DNA from: Desulfobacterales bacterium
GTDB taxonomy: Bacteria; Desulfobacterota; Syntrophobacteria; B119-G9
Direction of reading: 5' to 3'
Assembly: GCA_026983715.1 (NCBI GenBank)
Contig: JALSTM010000198.1
Coordinates: 1-42,948 of the forward strand
Length of the DNA: 42,948 bases
Shown: positions 26,938 to 37,475 of the stretch, piece by piece
Layout of the letters: each line of letters begins with the position of its first letter
Position numbering within the stretch: position 1 is the stretch's first letter
The notes under the pieces: generated by a model
Databases searched by the model: none
The model's input: only the letters and a program-made list of their open reading frames with translations
What the model was told of the DNA's origin: nothing
Position numbers and translations under genes: made by a program

Positions 26938-28434
26938 ATGGCGGATCCTGAACGTCAAGAAGAACAACAGGCCCCAGAGGTCGCAGTAGAAGAGGCGGAA
27001 GCCCCTTCTCTTCTGGATGAAATTTTGCAAGAAACCAAGCTAAAGCCGTCGGATGAAGCTTACGCTGTTGCCAAAAAAGGCATCGAGGCCTTGATATCAG
27101 AGCTGGTTGCACCGGGAAAGGAAGTTGCCAAGATTTCTCCCGCTGTCATCAATGAGATGGTTGCTGAGATTGACCAAAAGCTCAGCCGACAGCTTGATGC
27201 CATCTTGCATCATCCGGAATTTCAAAAACTGGAATCTGCGTGGAGAGGTCTTAAGCTTCTTGTTGACAGAACAGATTTTCGAGAAAACATCAAAGTTGAA
27301 ATCGTTAACATTTCCAAAGAAGACCTTTTAGAAGATTTTGAAGATTCCCCCGAAGTGGTGAAGTCTGGACTTTACAAGCTTGTGTACACCAGTGAATACG
27401 GAACATTTGGCGGACAACCATATGGTGCAATGATCGGAAACTACGAATTTACTCCACACCCGCAGGATATAAAGCTGCTTCAATACGTGGCAAGCGTGGC
27501 AGCCATGGCCCACGCTCCGTTTATTTCTGCTGCCGGACCCCAGTTCTTTGGGATTGAAAGTTTTACTGAGTTGCCAAATCTCAAGGATCTACAGTCCATA
27601 TTCGAGGGGCCACAATATATCAAGTGGCAGTCATTCAGGGAATCGGAAGACTCGAGGTACGTGGGTTTAACCATGCCCAGGTTTTTGTTGAGGCTCCCTT
27701 ATGGCCAGGACACCCAGCCGGTGAAGGCTTTTAACTATGAAGAAAATGTACAGGAGAACCACGAGCATTACCTATGGGGTAATACAGCATTTGCCTTTGC
27801 CACAAGGCTGACAGATAGCTTTGCAAAATACAGGTGGTGTCCGAATATTATCGGTCCTAGAAGCGGAGGAGCCGTGGAAGATCTCCCGTTGCACCAGTAC
27901 GAGGCTATGGGGGAAATTCAAACAAAGATTCCGACGGAAACCCTTATTTCGGAACGACGCGAATACGAATTGTCCGAGCAAGGTTTTATTGCGCTGACCA
28001 TGAGAAAAGGCAGCGACAATGCGTGTTTCTTTTCAGCCAATTCCGTTCAAAAACCGAAGTATTTCGGAATCAGCAAAGAAGGCAAGGAAGCGGAAGCAAA
28101 CTACCGGCTCGGTACTCAGCTACCGTACCTTTTCATTATCTGCAGGCTGGCGCATTATATCAAGGTCTTGCAGAGGGAGAACATTGGTAGCTGGAAAGAA
28201 CGGGTTGACCTGGAAAGAGAACTCAATAACTGGATCAAGCAATATGTTGCCGACATGGATAATCCTGCCCCCGGGGTTAGAAGCAGGAGGCCTCTAAGAC
28301 AGGCACAAATTGTTGTTGAGGACGTGGAAGGTGAACCCGGCTGGTATAAGGTCGGGATAAAGGTACGTCCTCACTTTAAGTACATGGGCGCCTTTTTTAC
28401 GCTTTCCCTTGTTGGGAAGCTGGACAAGGAGTAG
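26938..28434 (+). CDS. tssC: T6SS contractile sheath large subunit TssC (VipB)
   Basis: HHPEFQKLESAWRGLKLLVDRTDF; GAMIGNYEF; FFSANSVQKPKYF; 498 aa. Confidence 0.96.
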   Translation: MADPERQEEQQAPEVAVEEAEAPSLLDEILQETKLKPSDEAYAVAKKGIEALISELVAPGKEVAKISPAVINEMVAEIDQKLSRQLDAILHHPEFQKLESAWRGLKLLVDRTDFRENIKVEIVNISKEDLLEDFEDSPEVVKSGLYKLVYTSEYGTFGGQPYGAMIGNYEFTPHPQDIKLLQYVASVAAMAHAPFISAAGPQFFGIESFTELPNLKDLQSIFEGPQYIKWQSFRESEDSRYVGLTMPRFLLRLPYGQDTQPVKAFNYEENVQENHEHYLWGNTAFAFATRLTDSFAKYRWCPNIIGPRSGGAVEDLPLHQYEAMGEIQTKIPTETLISERREYELSEQGFIALTMRKGSDNACFFSANSVQKPKYFGISKEGKEAEANYRLGTQLPYLFIICRLAHYIKVLQRENIGSWKERVDLERELNNWIKQYVADMDNPAPGVRSRRPLRQAQIVVEDVEGEPGWYKVGIKVRPHFKYMGAFFTLSLVGKLDKE

Positions 28435-28448
28435 GCTAGCTGGGATTA

Positions 28449-28505
28449 GCGAGATCTCGCGTTTGGTTGAGAGAAGGTGGGAAGTAACCACGCTTGGGTG
28501 GTTGC
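28449..28505 (+). other. Inverted repeats in the tssC-hcp gap (palindrome gcgagatctcgc and hairpin gtaaccac-gcttgg-gtggttgc)
   Basis: 28449-28460 is a perfect 12-bp palindrome; 28484-28491 pairs with 28498-28505. Confidence 0.5.
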
Positions 28506-28557
28506 TTTCAATAGTGACCGTAGCGTAGTTTAACCTTAAATTAAGGAGGAATTAGCC

Positions 28558-29046
28558 ATGCCAATGCCAGCACATTTGGAATTAGAAGGCAAAAACCAGG
28601 GAAAGATTGAAGGATCATGCGAAATACAGGGGCGAGAAGGAACGATACTTGTCCAGGCAGTGGAACATGATGTTCATATTCCTAGAAGTCCTCAAACGGG
28701 GCTTCCCACGGGTAAAAGGGTTCACAATCCTTTAAAGATTACCAAAATGTTTGACAAGGCATCGCCCAAGTTGTACCAGGCTCTTTGCTCCGGTGAGCAG
28801 TTCAGCAACGTGACTATCAAGTGGTACAGGATTGATCCCACCGGGCAGGAAGAGCATTATTTCACCACGAAGCTCCAGGATGCCATCATAGTGTCCATCA
28901 AGGCGTGGATGCCAAATGCACTGGATCCGAAGATGGAATCCTATCAGCACATGGAAGATGTTTCTTTCACCTATAAAAAGATCATCTGGACATGGGAACC
29001 GGATGGAATAGAATCTGAAGATAGCTGGAAAGAGCCTAAAGCTTAA
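28558..29046 (+). CDS. hcp: T6SS tube protein Hcp (TssD)
   Basis: MPMPAHLELEGKNQGKIEGSCEIQGREGTILVQAVEHDVHIPRSPQTGLPTGKRVHNPLKITKMFDKASPKLYQAL. Confidence 0.95.
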   Translation: MPMPAHLELEGKNQGKIEGSCEIQGREGTILVQAVEHDVHIPRSPQTGLPTGKRVHNPLKITKMFDKASPKLYQALCSGEQFSNVTIKWYRIDPTGQEEHYFTTKLQDAIIVSIKAWMPNALDPKMESYQHMEDVSFTYKKIIWTWEPDGIESEDSWKEPKA

Positions 29047-29048
29047 TA

Positions 29049-29459
29049 ATGCCAGAACGCAGGCTTTTAGAAAGAATCAGAGACCCGGAGTCTGGGAGGC
29101 GCAGATCGGAAGTGGATGCTCGCCTCCTGCTCCGGTCTGTTTTAAATAACCTTCAGCGAATTCTAAATACCCGGCAGGGAAATGTTCCCATCCAAAAGGA
29201 TTTCGGGATTCCTGATTTTTGCGATGTCGTACATACCTTCCCCGAATCCATTCTAACTATGCAGCAGGCAATAAGGAAGACCATTAACAGGTATGAGCCA
29301 AGACTCAAGAACGTGAGGGTAAAATTCGTGCCACAGGAAGACGACATCTTTACTTTGCATTTCGAAGTTATAGCGCAGCTTGATCTCGGGAAAGATAAGA
29401 ATCCCGTTACAATCTTCACGGAACTTTCATCCGACGGAACGGTTAAGGTGAGGGAATAA
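29049..29459 (+). CDS. tssE: T6SS baseplate TssE (gp25-like)
   Basis: LLERIRDPESGRRR...DLLRSVLNNLQRILNTRQGNVPIQKDFGIPDF. Confidence 0.94.
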   Translation: MPERRLLERIRDPESGRRRSEVDARLLLRSVLNNLQRILNTRQGNVPIQKDFGIPDFCDVVHTFPESILTMQQAIRKTINRYEPRLKNVRVKFVPQEDDIFTLHFEVIAQLDLGKDKNPVTIFTELSSDGTVKVRE

Positions 29460-29463
29460 AGCG

Positions 29464-31203
29464 GTGTTTGATCGTTATTATCAAGATGAACTGGCGTACC
29501 TGAGGGAACTTGGCAAAGAGTTCTCCAAGGCACATCCTGCTCTTGCTCCTATGCTTGCCGGTCCGGGGAGTGACCCGGACGTGGAAAGGTTGCTCGAGGG
29601 AGTGGCTTTTCTCACATCAAAACTAAGGCTGAAACTAGACGACGAGCTTCCCGAGATTGTTCATTCACTTCTTGAAATTCTTTGGCCTCACTTTTTACGG
29701 CCGATACCATCAACGACAATTATAGAATTCCAACCGAAGTCATCCTTGCAGGAAAAACTCCGGATTCCTCAGGGAACATACCTGGATTCGATCCCGGTGG
29801 AGGATATATCTTGTCACTTTAGGACCTGTTACGCCGTTGATTTGCAACCAATTGAAATAAAAGAAGTAACCTTTGAGGAAAGGGCGAGCACTAGGTCAGT
29901 GTTGAAAATTGATTTCGCTCTAATAAACCTCGACCTTTCTACGTATGAATTTGATAGCATAGATTTTCACCTTCATGGCGACCTTGCCATGATGACATGT
30001 CTGTATTTGCTTTTCTGTAACCACCTAACAAAGATAAAGTTATCGGGTCCAGACGGTAAAACGCATTTTTTCTTATCACCCGATGCCTTGAAACCTCTAG
30101 GGTTTGAGAAGGAAGAAGCTATATTCCCGTACCCTGAACATGCTTTCGCGGGCTATCGCTTGCTCTTGGAATACTTCCTTTTTCCGCAAAAATTTTTGTT
30201 TTTTCGCCTTGAAGGGCTACATGGGCTTCAGCAGTTTCAGGGAAATACATTTTCGTGTGAATTTGTATTCGACAGGGACTACGTGTATGCAACCCAGTTG
30301 ACACCAGAAAATATAAAGCTTCATTGCACTCCCGCGGTTAACCTGTTTTCTCACGAAGCGGACCCAATCCGGGTAGACCATGAAAAGGTAGAATATCTAA
30401 TAAGACCAACAGGACCTGACAGGAGGTACTACGATATCTATTCGATTGATAAGGTGGTTGGTTGGTTGCCTGGAACCGCCGAAGAAAAAGTATACTGGCC
30501 CCTGTTCTCGTTTCGATGGGAAGATGACAATGAAGTTCACACATACTACCAACCTTTTTTGCGGCCCGCGGTAGTGAGGGAAGGTTTTGATACTTACATA
30601 TCTTTTGTTAACAGGGAAGGGAAGCACCAGGTTCCTGAAACGGAAATTGTGGCCATTTACCTAACATGCACCAATGCTCAGCTCCCCTTTGAGCTGAAAC
30701 CAGGTGATATCAGTGTCCCTACATCAACGTCACCTGAGATGGCCAACTTTACAAATATAACCAAGCCTACCAGGAGTATTCCGCCACCAATTGGTCGTGA
30801 TATACTTTGGCGGTTGATATCGCATCTGGCAATAAATTACCTGAGCCTGCAGCGCCTCGAGAACCTCAAACAGTTGCTATCACTGTATAACTTCCAGGTC
30901 TACAGTGACAGACAGGCTGCACGGGCTAATGAAATGAAAATAAACGCCCTGGAACGACTTTCGGTAAAACCTGCTAGGCGCCTGCTGAGAGGGCAACCTC
31001 TTGCGGGGCTGCTGATAGAAATTGATGCATCCAAGAAAAACTTCGCCGATGAAGGAGACCTGTTTCTCCTGGGACAGGTTCTGGAAAAATTTTTCGGCCT
31101 ATATTCAACCATGAATACATACACACAACTGGTACTAAGGGAAAGAGACGAAGGGGAAATTTATAGATGGCCTCCGAGACTCGGATACAGTCCTCTGATT
31201 TAA
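29464..31203 (+). CDS. tssF: T6SS baseplate TssF; GTG start
   Basis: FDRYYQDELAYLRELGKEFSKAHPALAPMLAGPGSDPDVERLLEGVAFL. Confidence 0.96.
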   Translation: MFDRYYQDELAYLRELGKEFSKAHPALAPMLAGPGSDPDVERLLEGVAFLTSKLRLKLDDELPEIVHSLLEILWPHFLRPIPSTTIIEFQPKSSLQEKLRIPQGTYLDSIPVEDISCHFRTCYAVDLQPIEIKEVTFEERASTRSVLKIDFALINLDLSTYEFDSIDFHLHGDLAMMTCLYLLFCNHLTKIKLSGPDGKTHFFLSPDALKPLGFEKEEAIFPYPEHAFAGYRLLLEYFLFPQKFLFFRLEGLHGLQQFQGNTFSCEFVFDRDYVYATQLTPENIKLHCTPAVNLFSHEADPIRVDHEKVEYLIRPTGPDRRYYDIYSIDKVVGWLPGTAEEKVYWPLFSFRWEDDNEVHTYYQPFLRPAVVREGFDTYISFVNREGKHQVPETEIVAIYLTCTNAQLPFELKPGDISVPTSTSPEMANFTNITKPTRSIPPPIGRDILWRLISHLAINYLSLQRLENLKQLLSLYNFQVYSDRQAARANEMKINALERLSVKPARRLLRGQPLAGLLIEIDASKKNFADEGDLFLLGQVLEKFFGLYSTMNTYTQLVLRERDEGEIYRWPPRLGYSPLI

Positions 31204-32216
31204 AAAAAAGGCTCCTGGAGAAGCCGAAAAGGTTTTCCTTTTACCAGGCAGTTCAATTGATCGAGAATTTTAGTAAAGATTCGATCAGGATTGGTGGTAG
31301 CGGGCCTCCCACCAGGGAAGCAGTTCGGTTAAGACCTTCCGTGGGTGTGTCTTTTCCTTCGTCAGATATTGAAGAAATTGAGGAGTATGAAGACAAGGAG
31401 AGCGGGGATAGAAAATATCTGATTACCACGACTTTCATGGGACTTTACGGGGTTGCATCTCCCTTGCCCACTTACTACTGCGAAGAAATTCTGGAAGACG
31501 AAGTGGAGAATCTAAATGATGATGAACGATCTCCTACCAGAGACTTCCTTGATATTTTTCATCATCGAATCCTGTCGCTCCTTTATCGTTGCTGGCTTAA
31601 GTACAGGTACTTGTTTCAATTTTACCCGGATGGAAACGATGAAACATCGAGAAGGTTTTTGTGTTTGATTGGGATCGATCCGGAAAATCGGAATGCGTAT
31701 CTACCTGTTGCCCCAATTGCGCTTTTGAGATTTGCAGGCCTCATAAGTCAATTGCCCCATAGCGGTGCAAGCCTTGAAACCATGTTGAGCGCCTTTTTCT
31801 CCGGAATTCCGGTGAGTGTGGTCCAATGCCATCCGAGGTGGGTGAACATTCCCGACGACCAGAGGACAAAACTGGGACAACAGGGGTGCGGGCTGGGGGA
31901 GGACATGGTTATGGGGGCAAGGATGCTTGACCAGATGGGTTCTTTTCGCGTGAAACTGGGGCCCCTTTCTAAAAAGGAGTTTAAGTCTTTCTTCCCAGTG
32001 GAAAGGAACTATTCGCAGCTAGTTTTTCTTGTTAAGTTTTTTGTTGAGATGGCCTTGGAATTTGATGTTGAACTGGTCCTGAGGAAAGAAGATGTTACCC
32101 CGGTTGAACTCGGTGGAGAAGAACCTGTCTACCTGGGCTGGAACAGCTGGGTGTTGTCTCGTGAAGTAATGGAAGATATGAGTATAGTGCTCGCAGGAAG
32201 TGCCGCTAGAATTTAA
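31167..32216 (+). CDS. tssG: T6SS baseplate TssG; overlaps tssF by 37 nt
   Basis: KPKRFSFYQAVQLIE; RLRPSVGVSFPSSDIEEIE; FMGLYGVASPLPTYYCEEI. Confidence 0.95.
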   Translation: MASETRIQSSDLKKRLLEKPKRFSFYQAVQLIENFSKDSIRIGGSGPPTREAVRLRPSVGVSFPSSDIEEIEEYEDKESGDRKYLITTTFMGLYGVASPLPTYYCEEILEDEVENLNDDERSPTRDFLDIFHHRILSLLYRCWLKYRYLFQFYPDGNDETSRRFLCLIGIDPENRNAYLPVAPIALLRFAGLISQLPHSGASLETMLSAFFSGIPVSVVQCHPRWVNIPDDQRTKLGQQGCGLGEDMVMGARMLDQMGSFRVKLGPLSKKEFKSFFPVERNYSQLVFLVKFFVEMALEFDVELVLRKEDVTPVELGGEEPVYLGWNSWVLSREVMEDMSIVLAGSAARI

Positions 32217-32228
32217 TAGATCGGATGC

Positions 32229-32262
32229 TTCCTGGATTCCCGCCTTCGCGGGGATCCGGGAA
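32229..32262 (+). repeat. Strong GC-rich hairpin (REP-like, CTTC loop) between tssG and clpV
   Basis: tcctggattcccgc-cttc-gcggggatccggga: 14-bp stem with two G-U type positions. Confidence 0.6.
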
Positions 32263-32296
32263 AATTAACTGACTTTTTTATTGGAAGGAGTAAAAC

Positions 32297-34978
32297 ATGC
32301 TTACCGTTGATATCAAGGAACTTCTGCGCAGGCTAAATAAATTCTGTACTCGCTGCCTTGAAGGTGCAGCAGGCCTGTGCGTGTCGAGAGCTCACTACGA
32401 GGTATCCGTTGAACACTTCTTGCTAAAACTTCTGGAAGAACCTAATGCTGATATTCAACTCGTTTTGAGACATTTTGAAATAGACCCTGGACGTCTCGGT
32501 GCGGCACTGCAGAGAACCATTGAAGAATTCAAATCGGGTAATCCGGGAAAACCTGTCTTTTCTCCTTCACTTCTTGAATGGATACAAGAATCGTGGCTAG
32601 TAGGCTCGGTGGATCTAAACTTGCCTAAGATTCGATCAGGGGTTCTCTTCCTTGTGCTCCTAAGCAATCCAAGCAGATTCACGTGGGGGAAGTACGTGGA
32701 TACGCTTACAAATATTCGCGTGGAAGAATTCCGTAGGGGCTTTTATGAAATAGTCGGGAATTCCATTGAAACAGAAATCGTGGAAGAAAGGCGTGTTGAA
32801 CCCACCGAGGAAGGACGCCCAGTAGGTGAAACAGCTCTCGAAAAGTTCTGCGTAAATTTTACCCAGAAGGCTAAGGAAGGGGAGATCGATCCGGTATTCG
32901 GACGAGATGCCGAAATTCGTCAGATGGTTGATATTCTTGCAAGGCGTCGAAAGAACAATCCAATTGTTGTTGGTGAGGCAGGCGTGGGTAAGACTGCCGT
33001 GGTTGAAGGTCTTGCTCTAAGAATAGTGGAAGGAGATGTACCCAAAGTACTGAAAGATGTTGAACTCCTTAGCCTTGATATGGGATTGCTTCAGGCTGGA
33101 GCTGGGATGAAAGGTGAGTTTGAGAACCGCTTGAAATCGGTGATTAACGAGGTCAAAGCGTCTCCAAAGCCAATAATCCTTTTCATAGATGAAGCGCATA
33201 CGCTGATTGGTGCCGGCGGGCCTGCTGGAGGCGGCGATGCGGCAAACCTGCTCAAACCTGCCCTTGCCCGTGGCGAGCTTCGCACTGTGGCCGCAACCAC
33301 ATGGTCAGAGTACAAGAAGTATTTTGAAAAAGATGCCGCACTGGCAAGGCGTTTCCAGCCAGTTAAGCTTGATGAACCAACCACTGAGGAAACGGTGGTA
33401 ATATTGAGAGGACTGAAGGATAAGTACGAGGCAGCTCACGATGTAATTATACGCGATGATGCGGTGATTGCGTGTGCAGAGCTGTCGAACAGGTATATTT
33501 CCGGCCGTCAATTACCTGATAAGGCCGTGGATCTTCTCGATACAAGTGCTGCCAGGGTAAAGATTAACCTTACCACGCAGCCTGATATTCTAGAAGACAG
33601 GAAGAGGGAACTGCAGAGTCTGGAGCGTGAATATAGGGCTCTCAAAAGAGACCAAGAAGATGGCCTGGAGATAGAAGAGGAAAGACTTGAAAGCGTGGAA
33701 AAAGAAATTTCCAGGGTTAAAGAAGAGATAAAGGAAATTTCCAATAGGTGGTTAAAAGAAAAAGAGGCCGTTGATAAAATCCTTGAACTTCGTGAAAGGA
33801 TAAGGGAACTAAAAGAGAAAAAGAGCACCGATGAAGATGGAGAAAAAGAGGGTGAAGGAAGATCTGAAGATAAGGCTGTAGAGTCATTGGATGAAGTCAG
33901 AAAACAGTATGACGAAGCAGTTCATGAGCTTCAAAAACTCCAGGGTAAGGATCCTCTCATCCATCATGAGGTTACAACTGACATCGTGGCGAAGGTGGTT
34001 TCTGACTGGACAGGGATCCCAGTGGGGAAAATGTTAAGAGATGAAGCGGCCAGCATACTACAACTGGAGGACAACTTGAAAGCCCGGATAAAAGGTCAAG
34101 ACCATGCCATTAGTACAATCTGCCAGATCATACGATCTGCCAAGGCAGGGCTTACAAGTCCTAACGCACCTCTCGGTGTATTTTTACTTGTTGGTCCTAG
34201 CGGAGTCGGAAAGACCGAAACCGGTTTAAGCATAGCGGATTTACTTTTCGGTGGTGAGCGATTCATGGTCACAATTAACATGAGCGAATTCCAGGAAAAG
34301 CATACGGTTTCTAGGCTTATCGGGTCGCCGCCGGGGTATGTGGGATACGGAGAAGGAGGGGTGCTAACCGAGGCGGTGAGGCAGAGACCCTATTCTGTGG
34401 TGCTCCTGGATGAAGTTGAAAAAGCGGATCCGGAGGTCATGAATCTCTTTTACCAGGTATTTGACAAAGGTATGCTTTCTGACGGGGAAGGTCGGGTGAT
34501 TAATTTCAGTAACACGGTCCTCTTTTTGACAAGCAACCTTGCCTCTGATGTTATTACAGAGATGTGTAGTGATGGGGATAATGTGGATCTGGAAGTCTTG
34601 TCCGGAGCAATAAGGCCCATCTTAAGCAACCACTTCAAACCGGCGCTTCTGGCCAGGATGACGGTGATACCTTACCTGCCGCTGAATCCTGAAGCTATGA
34701 AAGAAATTGTTTGCCTCAAGCTTGATAAGCTCGGAGAACGCCTGATGGAAAGCCACAAGATCTCTTTCAATTACACTCCGGCTATTGTGGACCAGATTGC
34801 TGCCCGGTGTACAGAGGTGGAAACAGGTGCGCGAAACATTGATCACATACTCCAGGGTACTTTGCTCCCTCAAATTTCAAACGAAATCCTTGCCAGGATG
34901 GGGGAAGGTAAACTGCCGTCTACACTTAATCTGGACCTGGATGAAAATGGCAATTTTTCGCTCGAGTTTAGTGAGTAA
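32297..34978 (+). CDS. clpV: T6SS AAA+ ATPase ClpV (TssH)
   Basis: Two Walker A motifs GEAGVGKT and GPSGVGKT; 893 aa ClpB-like with T6SS-type N-domain; context. Confidence 0.96.
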   Translation: MLTVDIKELLRRLNKFCTRCLEGAAGLCVSRAHYEVSVEHFLLKLLEEPNADIQLVLRHFEIDPGRLGAALQRTIEEFKSGNPGKPVFSPSLLEWIQESWLVGSVDLNLPKIRSGVLFLVLLSNPSRFTWGKYVDTLTNIRVEEFRRGFYEIVGNSIETEIVEERRVEPTEEGRPVGETALEKFCVNFTQKAKEGEIDPVFGRDAEIRQMVDILARRRKNNPIVVGEAGVGKTAVVEGLALRIVEGDVPKVLKDVELLSLDMGLLQAGAGMKGEFENRLKSVINEVKASPKPIILFIDEAHTLIGAGGPAGGGDAANLLKPALARGELRTVAATTWSEYKKYFEKDAALARRFQPVKLDEPTTEETVVILRGLKDKYEAAHDVIIRDDAVIACAELSNRYISGRQLPDKAVDLLDTSAARVKINLTTQPDILEDRKRELQSLEREYRALKRDQEDGLEIEEERLESVEKEISRVKEEIKEISNRWLKEKEAVDKILELRERIRELKEKKSTDEDGEKEGEGRSEDKAVESLDEVRKQYDEAVHELQKLQGKDPLIHHEVTTDIVAKVVSDWTGIPVGKMLRDEAASILQLEDNLKARIKGQDHAISTICQIIRSAKAGLTSPNAPLGVFLLVGPSGVGKTETGLSIADLLFGGERFMVTINMSEFQEKHTVSRLIGSPPGYVGYGEGGVLTEAVRQRPYSVVLLDEVEKADPEVMNLFYQVFDKGMLSDGEGRVINFSNTVLFLTSNLASDVITEMCSDGDNVDLEVLSGAIRPILSNHFKPALLARMTVIPYLPLNPEAMKEIVCLKLDKLGERLMESHKISFNYTPAIVDQIAARCTEVETGARNIDHILQGTLLPQISNEILARMGEGKLPSTLNLDLDENGNFSLEFSE

Positions 34979-35007
34979 TATTTTGAAATGCTTACAAGGA
35001 GAAAATC

Positions 35008-36918
35008 ATGGCTTTAATGGAAGTGGCCAGTAGAGCCAAGTTTACGTTTGCAATCGGAGGCGACTGGAACTTCGTGCGTGTGCTTTCGTTCAAAGGTACC
35101 GAAGAAATGTCCAGGCTTTACCAGTTTTCACTGGAAGTGGCCATGGAAGGTAGCGAAAGTGATGATTTTGTATTTGAAGCTCTTGTGGGGGAAGAAGGAT
35201 GTTTAAAGATTGAAGCCCAGGGAGAGGACAGGTATATTCACGGGATTATAAATGAAATGGAATCCCTCGGTGAACGAAGCGGATTTACCATATACGGGGT
35301 TTCCCTTGTGCCGAGTCTATGGTTACTTACCTTGAGGGTCAACAATCGAATATTCCAGAAGAAAAAGGTAAACGAGATCGTAAAGCAGGTATTGACCGAT
35401 GCCGGTATCCCGGGTGATCGCTTTCGGTTTGCGCTCACCAATAATTACCAGCAGAGAGAATACTGTGTTCAGTACAACGAATCCGACTTTGCGTTCATAT
35501 CGAGGCTCCTTGAAGAGGAGGGGATCTTTTATTTCTTTGAACATAGTGAAGACAAGCACGTGCTGGTGATGGGGGATCAAAGCGTGGCACACAAGCCGAT
35601 AGCTGGCGAGCAGGAAGTTGTCTACCACCTTCCCGATGCCATGGTACCGGAGGAAGAAAGCGTTTTTAATTTCAGGTACAGGAAAAGAATTTCAACAGGT
35701 AAAGTAACGTTAACCGACTACAACTTTAAAAAGCCCGAGTTGAATCTGCGAGTTGAAGAAAGTGATGATGAAAACACGAAGCTAGAGCACTACGAGTACC
35801 CTGGCGAGTACATTGAGAAGGGAGAAGGGCAGCGCCGGGTCAAGGTGAGGTTGCATGAAAAGACAACATTCAAGGCTGTAGGGGAAGGCAGAAGCTTTTG
35901 TCCTCGGCTCACTCCCGGCTATACCTTTGAACTGGTTAATCATCCCCGTGGGTTGCTGAACCAGAAATACATTCTCACCAGGGTTGTACATAAGGGAAAA
36001 CAGCCGCAGGTTCTTGAACAGCAGTCGATGGCAGAGGAACAGGATTATTATAACAGCTTTACCTGTATTCACCATGAGGTGGTTTTTAAACCTGAACGCA
36101 TAACTCCAAAACCTATTGTTCCCGGAACGCAAACCGCCGTTGTTGTTGGCCCTAAGGGTGAGGAAAGCTACCTTGATGATGACCATTATGGAATGGTCAA
36201 GGTTCAGTTCCACTGGGACAGGGAAGGCAAAAGAGATGAACACAGTTCCTGTTGGATACGAGTGGCTTATCCTTATGCGGGAGAAAAGCACGGTATGCAG
36301 TTTACCCCGCTAATTGGCGATGAAGTACTGGTCGATTTCCTCGAAGGTGACCCTGATCGCCCCGTTATAGTAGGAAGCCTTTTCAAAGGTGACCATAAGG
36401 CGCTGGTAAAAGGGGAAGATATGACGAAATCTCAGTTTCTGACACCTTATGGGCATGTATTCGAATTAGATGATAAAAATAAAGAGATTAGATTATTTAC
36501 AAAGGAGGCGCGTGCGCTCATATTAACTGACCACGGGCAATTGGGAGTAAAAGGAATTCTCCTAGCTACGCCTGACGAGCAATCTATACATATCATTGAT
36601 AATGATAAAAAGATTGCTATGATGGATGGAGGAAAAGATTTTTTGGAATTGGATGGCTCCACGGGCTGTATCTATATGGAGGACGGTTCTAAAAAACACA
36701 AAATACAGATAGGCCCCAGTTCGCTCACTATCTTTGCTGATGCTGGTACAATGACCCTACAGACCAAAGAAGGTATGCTAACTGTCAGAGCAGCTGATCA
36801 AGTATTAAGCCTGGAGGGAGCTGCAGGAAAAATTGTGATAGACAAGGGAAAGATCACAATAAATGCAGGGTCAAAACCTGTGGAAGTTACTGGGAGCGTA
36901 ATTAAGCTCAACTGTTGA
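35008..36918 (+). CDS. vgrG: T6SS spike VgrG (TssI)
   Basis: QREYCVQYNESDFAFISRLLEEEGIFYFFEH; VQFHWDREGKRDEHSSCWIRVAYPYAG; LIGDEVLVDFLEGDPDRPVIVGSL. Confidence 0.96.
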   Translation: MALMEVASRAKFTFAIGGDWNFVRVLSFKGTEEMSRLYQFSLEVAMEGSESDDFVFEALVGEEGCLKIEAQGEDRYIHGIINEMESLGERSGFTIYGVSLVPSLWLLTLRVNNRIFQKKKVNEIVKQVLTDAGIPGDRFRFALTNNYQQREYCVQYNESDFAFISRLLEEEGIFYFFEHSEDKHVLVMGDQSVAHKPIAGEQEVVYHLPDAMVPEEESVFNFRYRKRISTGKVTLTDYNFKKPELNLRVEESDDENTKLEHYEYPGEYIEKGEGQRRVKVRLHEKTTFKAVGEGRSFCPRLTPGYTFELVNHPRGLLNQKYILTRVVHKGKQPQVLEQQSMAEEQDYYNSFTCIHHEVVFKPERITPKPIVPGTQTAVVVGPKGEESYLDDDHYGMVKVQFHWDREGKRDEHSSCWIRVAYPYAGEKHGMQFTPLIGDEVLVDFLEGDPDRPVIVGSLFKGDHKALVKGEDMTKSQFLTPYGHVFELDDKNKEIRLFTKEARALILTDHGQLGVKGILLATPDEQSIHIIDNDKKIAMMDGGKDFLELDGSTGCIYMEDGSKKHKIQIGPSSLTIFADAGTMTLQTKEGMLTVRAADQVLSLEGAAGKIVIDKGKITINAGSKPVEVTGSVIKLNC

Positions 36919-36931
36919 GTTCAAGGGTAAG

Positions 36932-37465
36932 ATGAGTCAGACGTTAACATTGAAGATAAAAAAACAAGCAAAGCTTGACTATTTATTACCATTTATACCA
37001 CTTTTTATCGTCATTGTTCTGGCTTCAGTTTTTTTTTGCATTAGAAAGTCTCTTGGAATCTCTGAAACAACCGCAGGACTTATCATCTCCGCTGCTTTTG
37101 TTATCGGTATAGCGCTTATAGTTTGGTACAATCTTTCACCACAGGGAAAGATATATTTAAGAGAAAGTGAGATTACCATCTGTCCTTTCATGAGAAAACC
37201 GATAAAAATTTTGCTGCCTCCGTTAAACTATAGTTTCAAGGAGTGGTGGAGGAAAACTAACGCTCCAAATGCAAAATTTGTTGGACCCGTGTTGGTTCTA
37301 GAATCCAACGGTAAGACTGTAACTATCGGTTGCATAGATCCGGGGTGGAGAACGAAGAACGCTATGGGGGAGAGTGAAAGTAAAACGTTGATAACCTGCC
37401 AGTTTGTAATTGAACCGAGGGATTTTACGAAGCTGATTGACCATTTGGGCCTGGGGGGCAAGTAA
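36932..37465 (+). CDS. Small membrane protein with two N-terminal TM helices; candidate immunity or accessory protein
   Basis: LLPFIPLFIVIVLASVFFCI and TAGLIISAAFVIGIALIVWY then a soluble domain; sits between vgrG and a DUF2169 gene. Confidence 0.5.
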   Translation: MSQTLTLKIKKQAKLDYLLPFIPLFIVIVLASVFFCIRKSLGISETTAGLIISAAFVIGIALIVWYNLSPQGKIYLRESEITICPFMRKPIKILLPPLNYSFKEWWRKTNAPNAKFVGPVLVLESNGKTVTIGCIDPGWRTKNAMGESESKTLITCQFVIEPRDFTKLIDHLGLGGK

Positions 37466-37475
37466 CGGGAAGAAT

